The notes beneath the pieces are model-generated. The model was not told the DNA's origin and made no database searches. It saw only the letters and a program-made list of their open reading frames with translations. From Stigmatella ashevillena (GTDB lineage: Bacteria; Myxococcota; Myxococcia; Myxococcales; Myxococcaceae): a DNA stretch of 64,000 nucleotides. This document shows, one piece after another, positions 24,703 through 31,847 of the stretch. Within the stretch, counting starts at the first letter, position 1, and each line of letters starts with the position of its first letter. A program made the translations under genes and the position numbers. Location of the stretch: positions 5,450,425-5,514,424 of the forward strand of contig NZ_JAQNDM010000002.1 in NCBI RefSeq assembly GCF_028368975.1, read 5' to 3'.

Positions 24703-25377
24703 CTAGTTCGCCTCCGAGCGCAGGCTGCCCACGAGCGCGTGGCCCAGCGCCGTGGTGCGGCTGGTGAGCGTCTTGAGCTGGCGGTTGAAGATGTTGAAGG
24801 CCACCACCGCGGGAATCGCCACCGCGAGCCCCACCGCCGTGGCCACGAGCGCCTCGGAGATGCCCGCCATCACCGTCTGCTGGATGGCGCCCCCCTTGGC
24901 GCTGAGCGAGCCCAAGTCGTGGAACGCCTTGATGATGCCCAGCACCGTGCCGAACAGCCCGATGAACGGCGCGTTGTTGCCCAGCGTGCCCAGGAAGGAC
25001 AGGAAGCGCTCATATTGAGGACGCTCCCGGGCGACAACGGAGGCGATGAGCTGCTCCACCGCATCCGCGCCTCGCGAGGACGCGGCCAGAGCCTCCTGGA
25101 TGACCGCTGCCTCCATGCCGCGGCGGCCCTTCACCGCCGCGCTCACGGCCTCGAACTCTCCCCGGGAGAGCCGGACCGCCAGCTCTTCGGAGTGGGAGAG
25201 CCGGTGGCGCGCGAAGTAGAGCGAGCGCTCCAGCATGATGGCGATGGACAGCACCGACAGGACGGTCAGCACCCACAACACCCACTCGGCGCTGGTGAGC
25301 GTCACTCCGAGCAACTTGCTGCTGAGCCACCCCAGTTGCTCCGTGGAGGCCTGCGCGAGCACGAACATGGACGACAT
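24703..25377 (-). CDS. exbB: ExbB/TolQ-family proton channel protein
   Basis: A 224-residue MotA/TolQ/ExbB protein: an N-terminal periplasmic/hydrophobic part (SAEWVLWVLTVLSVLSIAIM), cytoplasmic loop with ERPQYERFLSFLGTLGNNAPF, then two helices (FIGLFGTVLGIIKAFHDLG and ISEALVATAVGLAVAIPAV). It is the first gene of the operon. A shortened copy of its first 50 codons and leader occurs at 30472-30642. The leader has TGAGGGG before ATG 25377; no Fur-like box was recognised, so the inducing signal is open. Confidence 0.92.
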   Translation of the reverse strand: MSSMFVLAQASTEQLGWLSSKLLGVTLTSAEWVLWVLTVLSVLSIAIMLERSLYFARHRLSHSEELAVRLSRGEFEAVSAAVKGRRGMEAAVIQEALAASSRGADAVEQLIASVVARERPQYERFLSFLGTLGNNAPFIGLFGTVLGIIKAFHDLGSLSAKGGAIQQTVMAGISEALVATAVGLAVAIPAVVAFNIFNRQLKTLTSRTTALGHALVGSLRSEAN

Positions 25378-25458
25378 GGTGATTTCCCCTCACGAACCGC
25401 GTGGTGCGAAGGGAACACCGGTGCCGCCGCGATGTGTCACCGCGAAAACGCGGGGCCC

Positions 25459-26952
25459 CTACTGGCCCTGCATCTGCCTCGCGCGGAGCTGGGCCTCGAT
25501 CTGCTTGCGCAGCTCCGGAGGCAGCTGGTCCAAGCCACCCACCTGACGGGGCCCGCCCGGAGGCATCTCCGGCTTCTTGAAGAGCTGGAGCCCCTGCGCC
25601 AGCCGCGTCTTCACGTACTCGGGGACCGCGTAGGCCTGGGAGTCAATGGTGCTCCGGGCATGAACGGACTTCAGGCCGTCCGCGCCCGCTGGCGTGTCCT
25701 TGCCCAGCCGCAGAATCTGCGGCGCCACGCCTTCGAGCGAGACCTCGATGAGCGCCGTCGGCGTTCCCACTCCCAATTGAGCATCGGTCATCGCGCCCGC
25801 GAGGACGCGCTCCGCGCGCAGCGAGCCCACCCAGCCCAGCACGGACTCCACCTGGCTGGAGTCGAAGTCGAAACCCGCCGGCAGCGGCCTCGGCTCAATC
25901 ACCTGCCACTGCGCGCCATGCCTCGCGGCCTGGACCACCGTCGAGCCCGTTTGCAGCTTCAGCTTCGTCACCTTGGTGGGATCGAACCGGAACAGGTGCA
26001 GGTCCCTCAGGTCCGCCAGGCGCTTGCGCAGAGCGTCCGCGCTGTAGGCGGCGAGTTGGTACACCTGCGCGTCCCCGTCAACCCGGGCGGCGACCGCCGC
26101 GTCCTTCTGGCCCTCGGGCGCCGGGGCGATGTGGACGGTGACGCTCTTGCCGTCTTTGAGCTTCGCCTCGATCGTGTCGTGCGCGCCACCCAGCCCCGTG
26201 GCCGCGTCCGCCGCCGCCTCCCCTTCGAGGAAGTCCTGGGCGCTGAGCGAGGCAAGCTGCCGCGCCAGTTGGTCCGCCAGCGACGGGTCGAACCGGAAGC
26301 CCGGGGGAAGCACCGTCCCCTCCGCCACGCTCCACGCCCCCGGCTTGTCACCGGCGTTCAGGGTCAACACCTCGCCGTCCTTCGAGCGCAGGGTGAGCTG
26401 CGTGAGGTCCTCCCCCTTGAGCGAGAGCAGGGCGCGCTTGCGCCAGTCCTTCACGTCCTTGCGCACCGCCCCGTCCAGCCAGCCGCGCGCCACGAACACC
26501 TCGTCCGTGCCCGCCTTGCGCACGTAGGCCCCGCCATTCTTCGCGGCCTTGCCGAGCACCAGTTGAATCTCCGGGACGCCCGGCTGGACGACCTTGAGCG
26601 TGAGCCCCTTGGCCTCATCCACCTCGTACTCCGCATGCGTCTGCGCGCGCTCGGTCACGAAGTCGGGGTTGCGCAACTGGCCCAGCGCGTCCAATGCGCC
26701 GGTGACCAGGGACTCCTCCGCCACGTACTTCGAATCCGGCTTCTTCGGGTCCATCACCCGCCACACGGCCCCGTCCTTCTCCAGCCGAACCGAGCGCGCG
26801 CCTCCCAGCTCGAGCGCGGTGACCGTGTCCTTGTCCACCTTCGGCAGTTCGAGCTTGCGCACCCCCTCGTTCACATGGTCCTCGCGGGTGGCCAGCACCG
26901 CCACGAGCAGCACGGCGAAGACGCCCAAGACGATGATCGTTCCCTTGTTCAT
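25459..26952 (-). CDS. DUF4340 protein of Gld-like ABC operon
   Basis: A 497-residue protein with one N-terminal membrane helix (GTIIVLGVFAVLLVAVLATR) and a large extracytoplasmic DUF4340 region: repeated beta-alpha units such as VTALELGGARSVRLEKDG and FRFDPTKVTKLKLQTGSTVV. DUF4340 proteins are found with Gld-type ABC transporters, as here, 18 bases after the GldG-like gene. It is the last gene of the four-gene operon and ends with LRKQIEAQLRARQMQGQ. Its biochemical role is unknown. Confidence 0.85.
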   Translation of the reverse strand: MNKGTIIVLGVFAVLLVAVLATREDHVNEGVRKLELPKVDKDTVTALELGGARSVRLEKDGAVWRVMDPKKPDSKYVAEESLVTGALDALGQLRNPDFVTERAQTHAEYEVDEAKGLTLKVVQPGVPEIQLVLGKAAKNGGAYVRKAGTDEVFVARGWLDGAVRKDVKDWRKRALLSLKGEDLTQLTLRSKDGEVLTLNAGDKPGAWSVAEGTVLPPGFRFDPSLADQLARQLASLSAQDFLEGEAAADAATGLGGAHDTIEAKLKDGKSVTVHIAPAPEGQKDAAVAARVDGDAQVYQLAAYSADALRKRLADLRDLHLFRFDPTKVTKLKLQTGSTVVQAARHGAQWQVIEPRPLPAGFDFDSSQVESVLGWVGSLRAERVLAGAMTDAQLGVGTPTALIEVSLEGVAPQILRLGKDTPAGADGLKSVHARSTIDSQAYAVPEYVKTRLAQGLQLFKKPEMPPGGPRQVGGLDQLPPELRKQIEAQLRARQMQGQ

Positions 26953-26970
26953 CGCGTTCTCTCCCGAAGC

Positions 26971-28599
26971 TCAGATGGTGACGCGGCTGCGGCGGGACTC
27001 GCGCATCCGCCAACGCACCAGACCGAAAGCGGTCAGCAAGAAGGGGATGCCCAACACGTTCCCGTACTTCACGGCGTTGCGCGTGCCGTCCGTGAGGTCC
27101 TTGTCCAGCGGCGCCTCCGCGAACCCTCGGGCGCGCATGTTCAAGAGCCCCGAGTCGAGCAGCAGCCAGTCGGCCACGTTGAGCAGGAAGGCTTGGTTGG
27201 CCGAGCCCATGAAGTCATCCCACAGCGCCGACGAGCCGCCCGCGACGATGACACGGGGCGCTCCCTGGCTCTCGGCGAGCACCGGCGCCGAGGTGCTCGT
27301 GCTCGCCTCCTCGGCGAAGTGGCTCTTGAGCTTGCCGGACACCTGGACGATGAGCGGATACGGCCCCCCCACGGCGGGGTTCTCCTCGCGCCAGTCCCGG
27401 CGGGGGTTGATGTTGAAGGGCTTGGACTCCAGCCAGCTCGTCTTCGAGGACTTCGCGAGCACCGTGCCCTGCACGCCCTCCGGCGGCTGGAGCGTCACCT
27501 GCGTGGTGAAGGGCAGCAGCACCCCGCCAATCCCCTTGGACACCGGGCTGTCCCCCTCCAACTGCGCCAGCAGCGGGATGAACGGGTAGGGCACCGGCAC
27601 GTCGATGACCATGAAGCCGCGCTGTTCCTGCATGGAGAGCTGTCCGGAGCGCGCATCCGCCACGAGCTGCTCCCCCAGCTTCACCCCATAGGTGGCCAGC
27701 AGCGGCGCCAGCCCGTGCTCCGCGTCGGAGGGCTCGAAGGTGCGCGGATCCACCTGGATGGCATCCAGGAAGAACGCCGCGCTCTTGCCCCCCATCAGGT
27801 ACTGGTCGATGGCCTTGAGCTCGTTGGGCTTGAGCGCCGTCTTGGGGCCGATGACGAGCAGCGCATCCACCGCTGCGTCCACCCGCTCGCTCTCGCCCAG
27901 CTCCACCGGGCGGACCTCGTAGAGCTGCCCGAGAAGCTGCTGCACGCGGCGCAGCTTCTCCTGGAGCGCCGGCTCTCCATGCCCTTGCAGCACGCCAATG
28001 ACGGGCGTCTTGGGGCGCGTCAGCTTGCGCACCAGCGTGGTGAAGTCGTACTCGAGCGTCTGGGTATCGGCCACCACCGGGATGACTTCCTTCTTCTCCT
28101 GGTGCTTGAGGATGATGCCCATGTAGGCCCGCTTGGTCTGCACCTGGTCGTCCTCGACGACGCGGACCTCCACCGGCTGCACGCCCTCCTGGGCCAGCTC
28201 GCGCTCCACCGACGTGGGCTCCCGGAACGAGCGGCCGAAGATGTCGCGCTTCATCTCCCGCTTCGCCTCCTTGTCGGCGTCCGTCTCCTGCGTCATCGGG
28301 TCCAGGAACTCGAAGCTCAGCTTGCCCTGGGACGCGGCGCGGTACTCCTCGAGCAAGTCGCGCACGTAGCGGGCGTTGCTCGAATACGGCGGCGGCAGCT
28401 TGTCGGTGAAGTAGGCGGTGACGGTGACTGGATCCTCCAACTCCTCCATGGCCTTCCGGGACGCCTCGGACAGCGTGTAGGTCTTGTCCCGGGTGAAGTC
28501 CAGGCGCGTGAAGGCCCGCAGGCCGAGGATGTTGAGCAGGATGAGGCTGCCGGTGATGCCCAGCAGCAGGACGGTGGCGTTGAGGGTGTTCTTTCTCAT
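26971..28599 (-). CDS. GldG-like auxiliary component of ABC transporter
   Basis: A 542-residue protein with a membrane helix at each end (VLLLGITGSLILLNILGL near residue 10-28 and YGNVLGIPFLLTAFGLVRW at the C-terminus) enclosing an extracytoplasmic region of the ABC_transp_aux family: YTLSEASRKAMEELEDPVTV, VIGVLQGHGEP and DALLVIGPKTALKPNELKAI. This is the GldG arrangement known from gliding-associated ABC systems. ATG 28599 lies eight bases after the permease stop. Much longer open frames upstream are shadows of the permease gene. Confidence 0.87.
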   Translation of the reverse strand: MRKNTLNATVLLLGITGSLILLNILGLRAFTRLDFTRDKTYTLSEASRKAMEELEDPVTVTAYFTDKLPPPYSSNARYVRDLLEEYRAASQGKLSFEFLDPMTQETDADKEAKREMKRDIFGRSFREPTSVERELAQEGVQPVEVRVVEDDQVQTKRAYMGIILKHQEKKEVIPVVADTQTLEYDFTTLVRKLTRPKTPVIGVLQGHGEPALQEKLRRVQQLLGQLYEVRPVELGESERVDAAVDALLVIGPKTALKPNELKAIDQYLMGGKSAAFFLDAIQVDPRTFEPSDAEHGLAPLLATYGVKLGEQLVADARSGQLSMQEQRGFMVIDVPVPYPFIPLLAQLEGDSPVSKGIGGVLLPFTTQVTLQPPEGVQGTVLAKSSKTSWLESKPFNINPRRDWREENPAVGGPYPLIVQVSGKLKSHFAEEASTSTSAPVLAESQGAPRVIVAGGSSALWDDFMGSANQAFLLNVADWLLLDSGLLNMRARGFAEAPLDKDLTDGTRNAVKYGNVLGIPFLLTAFGLVRWRMRESRRSRVTI

Positions 28600-28607
28600 C
28601 GCGGGCC

Positions 28608-29327
28608 TCACTGGCGAACGTTGCCCAACGTGCGCGTGGTCAATCCCAGCCCCACCACGGTGAGCGTCACGTAGAAGAGGACATCGCGCGAGTCGAGCAC
28701 GCCCCGGGCGATGTTGTCGAAGTGGTAGTCCACCGAGAGGTACTGCAAGAGCTCCGCGAGCGTCTGCGGCAGCACCACCGCGAACTTGTCGATGAAGTAG
28801 AAGGCAAAACACAGCACCAGCCCGACGATGAAGCCGACAATCTGGTTGCGGCTGAGTGCGCTCGCCCACAGCCCGATGGCCAGGAAGCTCGAGGCCATGA
28901 GCAACAGGCCCACGTAGCCCATCACCACCGGGCCCCAATCGAGCGACGTGCCCTCCGCGGTGAGCGCCGCCACGCTCAAGGGATACGGCAGGGTGAGCAG
29001 CAGCCCCACGCCCACCATGCCCAGCGCCGCGAGGAACTTGCCCGTCACCACCTGCCAATCCCGCACCGGCAGGGTGAGCAGCAGTTCCAACGTGCCCGAC
29101 TTCCGCTCCTCGGCGATCAGCCGCATGGTGACCGCCGGCACGAAAATCACGAACAGCACCGGCGCCAAGCCAAAAAAGCCGCGCAACGAGGCCTGGCCCG
29201 CGACGAACAGCGTACTGAAGTAAAGCCACCCCGACGTGAGCAAGAAACCGCCGAGCACGATGTATGCCACCGGCGAATTGAAGAAGCTCTTGAACTCACG
29301 CCGGGCCACGGCGAGTGTCATTCCCAT
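28608..29327 (-). CDS. ABC transporter permease (GldF-like)
   Basis: A 239-residue ABC-2 type permease with six hydrophobic segments, starting with MTLAVARREFKSFFNSPVAY and including FVPAVTMRLIAEERKSGTLE, the conserved cytoplasmic EExxSGT motif of this family, then LLMASSFLAIGLWASAL and a final VLFYVTLTVVGLGLTTRTL. With the ATPase gene upstream and the GldG-like gene downstream it makes an exporter. The start is taken at ATG 29327 because AGAGG is seven bases upstream; ATGs at 29333 and 29321 are also in frame. Confidence 0.88.
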   Translation of the reverse strand: MGMTLAVARREFKSFFNSPVAYIVLGGFLLTSGWLYFSTLFVAGQASLRGFFGLAPVLFVIFVPAVTMRLIAEERKSGTLELLLTLPVRDWQVVTGKFLAALGMVGVGLLLTLPYPLSVAALTAEGTSLDWGPVVMGYVGLLLMASSFLAIGLWASALSRNQIVGFIVGLVLCFAFYFIDKFAVVLPQTLAELLQYLSVDYHFDNIARGVLDSRDVLFYVTLTVVGLGLTTRTLGNVRQ

Positions 29328-29369
29328 TCGCATACCTCTGGTGAGATGGAACCTGCGTCTGGCCGGGTG

Positions 29370-30359
29370 TCACGCCGCGCGGGGCGGGGCCCCGGCTTTC
29401 GCGGCCTCGCCACCGGTGAGCTTGCGGAAGGTTTCCTCCAGGCTCACGTGCTGGCGCTTCATCTCCAGCAAGCAGAAGTCATGGCGCACCGCCGCCTCGA
29501 AGAGCGCTCGGCGGATGTCCTCCGCGCCGTACCGCAGGCTGAAGCCCAACGTGCCGCTGCCCTCGGCCTCGCCCCTCTCCACCCCGGTGACGCCCGGCAC
29601 CTGGGCCAGCACCGAGTGCACCTGCTCGGGCTGCAAGGGGCTCCCGGAGCGAGAGGCCAGCACCACCGTCACCGTGCCCCCTTCCGCGGTGGTGAGCCGC
29701 TCGGGCGCGTCATCCGCCACCACCTTGCCCTCGCTGATGATGAGGACACGGCTGCACGTGCTCTGCACCTCGCTCAGGATGTGCGTGCTCAGGATGACCG
29801 TCTTCTCCCGGCCCAAGTCTCGAATGAGGTTTCGGATCTCGACAATCTGGTTCGGGTCCAGGCCGCTCGTCGGCTCGTCGAGGATGAGCAGGTCCGGGTC
29901 ATGAAGGATGGCCTGGGCCAACCCCACGCGCTGCCGGTAACCCTTGGACAGTTGCTGGATGTCCTTGCCCAGCACGGAGCCCAGGCCACAGCGCTCCACC
30001 GCGGAGCGGATGCGCGCCTGGCGCTGCTCCCGGGGCACCCCGCGCACGTCGGCGATGAAGTCCAGGTAGTCCCGGACCATCATCTCCTCATACAGGGGGT
30101 TGTTCTCCGGCAGGTAGCCCATCATCCGCCGCGTGACGACGGAGTCCACCGTGACGTCCACGCCGTTGACCTGGGCAACCCCCGAGGTCGGCGTGACAAA
30201 GCCCGCCAGAATTTTCATGGTGGTGGACTTGCCCGCCCCGTTGGGACCCAGGAAGCCCACCACCTGGCCCCGAGGAACTTCGAAGCTCACCCCGCGCAAT
30301 GCCTGTGCATTGCCATAGGACTTCGTCAGGCCCTCGATGCGAATCATCGGTTGAGACAC
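29370..30359 (-). CDS. ABC transporter ATP-binding protein (GldA-like)
   Basis: A 329-residue ATPase. Walker A is GPNGAGKST, the signature is QLSKGYRQRVGLAQAI, Walker B is LLILDEPTSGLD and the H-loop follows in VILSTHIL. A roughly 100-residue C-terminal domain (EGGTVTVVLASRSGSPLQPE ...) follows, as in GldA/NatA-type exporters. GTG 30359 (VSQPMIRIEGLTKSYG) is chosen for the GAGGTGG ribosome site six bases away; the frame stays open to 30407. It is the first gene of the operon with permease, GldG-like and DUF4340 genes. The transported substrate is not known. Confidence 0.9.
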   Translation of the reverse strand: MSQPMIRIEGLTKSYGNAQALRGVSFEVPRGQVVGFLGPNGAGKSTTMKILAGFVTPTSGVAQVNGVDVTVDSVVTRRMMGYLPENNPLYEEMMVRDYLDFIADVRGVPREQRQARIRSAVERCGLGSVLGKDIQQLSKGYRQRVGLAQAILHDPDLLILDEPTSGLDPNQIVEIRNLIRDLGREKTVILSTHILSEVQSTCSRVLIISEGKVVADDAPERLTTAEGGTVTVVLASRSGSPLQPEQVHSVLAQVPGVTGVERGEAEGSGTLGFSLRYGAEDIRRALFEAAVRHDFCLLEMKRQHVSLEETFRKLTGGEAAKAGAPPRAA

Positions 30360-30471
30360 GATATCCACCTCGTGAAGCGACCTCATGAGTCGATGCGGGC
30401 CTTCCACTAGAATGCCCTGCGGCGCCTGTCAACGCGGCAGACATGCGATTTCTTCCCGGGCCGGGGAATTT

Positions 30472-30642
30472 TCAGGCGGATGGCTGGAAGCAGGCCAGTT
30501 CGCGCTCCAGCATGATGACAATGGACAGCATCACCAGACAGAGCAGCACCCCCACCCCCCACTCCGCCAAGCCAACCCCCCTGGCGCTGAGCCAGCCCAG
30601 GAGCCCCTCCGGCACCTGGGCGAACACGAACAGAACCCACAT
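30472..30642 (-). pseudogene. Truncated exbB copy with its leader
   Basis: A 56-codon frame, MWVLFVFAQVPEGLLGWLSA, then AEWGVGVLLCLVMLSIVIML, ends shortly after LERELACFQPSA. It matches the first 50 residues of ExbB at 24703-25377 (FVLAQ...LGWLSS...AEWVLWVLTVLSVLSIAIMLER). The 65 bases before the ATG also match the exbB leader: both have GTGACA, CGGTGTTCC and GGTTCGTGA-GGGG at equivalent places. The channel helices are missing, so it cannot work as a proton channel; a leader-derived or microprotein role is only a possibility. Confidence 0.7.
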
Positions 30643-30699
30643 AGGACCCCCTTCACGAACCACGGCGTGAGAGAGGAACACCGCCCCCCGGGCAATCTG

Positions 30700-31689
30700 T
30701 CACTGCTCCCCGGAAAGGGAGAGGCCACCCGCAGGGTCCCCCGGGGGTATCGCGAGGGAGCACCGCAGCAACAGGGCGTCCGTGCCACGGACCAGCAGGT
30801 CGATGCGTCCGCGGGCCGGGCTCACCGCGACGGGCCGGGAACCTGGCGTTCCCCCCAGCGGCTCCCAGGGTTGCCAGCCGCCGAGGTGCTCCTCGAACGG
30901 GAGGTGCCACAACAGGCCCCGGTCCCCTCGCGCGAAGACATCCAACCGGCCCGGCCCCCAGCTGCTCACCGTGGGGCCCGAGGTGAGCACGCCGGCCCGC
31001 GCCTGCCATTTGCCCCACCCTCCCTGGTGCGCATCGAAGGTGAGCTGCCAGAGCCCATTCTCGATGCCCCGCCCGAAGACATCGATGCGGCCCTCGCCCC
31101 AGCTCACCGCCGCAGGCTCCGAGGTGAGCAGCCCTCCCAGCGGATTCCAGGGCAGCCACCGCCGCTCGGTGGGGTCGTACTGGAGGTGCCACAAGGCATT
31201 GCCTGCCCCCCGGGCAAAGACATCCATCCGGCCCGAGGCGCTGGAGGTCACCGCCGGGCCTGAGGTGAGCGCCCCCCCCAGCGGCCTCCAGGGCAGCCAC
31301 CGCGCCCCGACCGGCTCGAACTGGCGGTGCCACAGGGTGTTGTTCGTATGGCGGACGAAGACATCCATCCGGCCATCCGGCCAGCTCACCGCCGCGGGCT
31401 CCTGGCTGAAGCCGCCCCCCAGCGTTTGCGGAGGCTGGAGCGTCCCCTTCTTTACATCCAGCACCCGGTGGACCAGCCCGTTCCGAGCAGTACGGAGAAA
31501 CACATGCAGGCGCCCCCCCGCCTTCACGCTCACGGCCGGCTCCGAGGGGGAGCTCACGTGGAGCGGCTTCCAACAGGAGGCCAAGGGCAAGAGCGGCTCT
31601 CCGGGAGCCTGACCGAACGACGCCGGAGCCACCACGCACAGCGTCAAACCCCACACCCCGGCAGCCCTTCTCAACGTCGCTTTCAACAC
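30700..31689 (-). CDS. Secreted PLL-type beta-propeller (lectin-like) protein
   Basis: A 329-residue exported protein. GTG 31689 starts VLKATLRRAAGVWGLTLCVV, a signal peptide ending near FGQA. The mature part is five to six repeats of about 48 residues with a common pattern: GRMDVFARGAGNALWHLQY, then W-x-PLGG-x-LTSGPAVTS (for example GGALTSGPAVTSSASGRMDV). This is the repeat of PLL-like fucose-binding lectins and DUF346 propellers. AGGAG lies before the GTG. A sigma-54 promoter and an inverted-repeat enhancer sharing 14 bases with the site at 7421-7434 precede it, so expression is probably controlled by the activator at 5772-7400. Sugar binding is predicted from family only. Confidence 0.8.
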   Translation of the reverse strand: MLKATLRRAAGVWGLTLCVVAPASFGQAPGEPLLPLASCWKPLHVSSPSEPAVSVKAGGRLHVFLRTARNGLVHRVLDVKKGTLQPPQTLGGGFSQEPAAVSWPDGRMDVFVRHTNNTLWHRQFEPVGARWLPWRPLGGALTSGPAVTSSASGRMDVFARGAGNALWHLQYDPTERRWLPWNPLGGLLTSEPAAVSWGEGRIDVFGRGIENGLWQLTFDAHQGGWGKWQARAGVLTSGPTVSSWGPGRLDVFARGDRGLLWHLPFEEHLGGWQPWEPLGGTPGSRPVAVSPARGRIDLLVRGTDALLLRCSLAIPPGDPAGGLSLSGEQ

Positions 31690-31728
31690 CGGTGACTCCT
31701 GGAGAGGGGTGCGCGCCGGCCTGACCCA

Positions 31729-31744
31729 GGCACGAAGCACGCCA
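31729..31744 (-). promoter_or_regulatory. Sigma-54 (-24/-12) promoter of the beta-propeller gene
   Basis: Read on the minus strand the 16-mer TGGCGTGCTTCGTGCC gives GG at 31743-31742, ten bases, GC at 31731-31730. The predicted start of transcription, near 31718, leaves about 28 bases to the GTG at 31689. The upstream ATG at 31740 would lie inside the promoter, which supports the GTG start. Confidence 0.62.
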
Positions 31745-31805
31745 ACCGCTCTCCCAGGAGCTCCGAGGGGCCCCAGGGGGGCCTCGGCGGGATTCGACTG
31801 TGTTT

Positions 31806-31839
31806 GGACATGTCAGGACACCGGCTGACACGTCCAGGA
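31806..31839. promoter_or_regulatory. Inverted-repeat enhancer candidate, second copy
   Basis: GGACATGTCAG (31806-31816) and CTGACACGTCC (31825-31835) form 11-base arms with one mismatch around an 8-base spacer. The 14-mer TGACACGTCCAGGA at 31826-31839 is identical to 7421-7434. The site is about 62 bases upstream of the -24 element at 31744. Half-site order is reversed with respect to the first copy (ACATGTCA before TGACACGT). Confidence 0.6.
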
Positions 31840-31847
31840 GGCGCGGC

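Noticed and set aside
20480-28680. Long plus-strand frames over 1000 codons opposite the TonB receptor and the Gld-like operon
   Set aside because: They mirror the real minus-strand genes, lack ribosome sites and domains, and show His/Arg/Gly-rich shadow composition.
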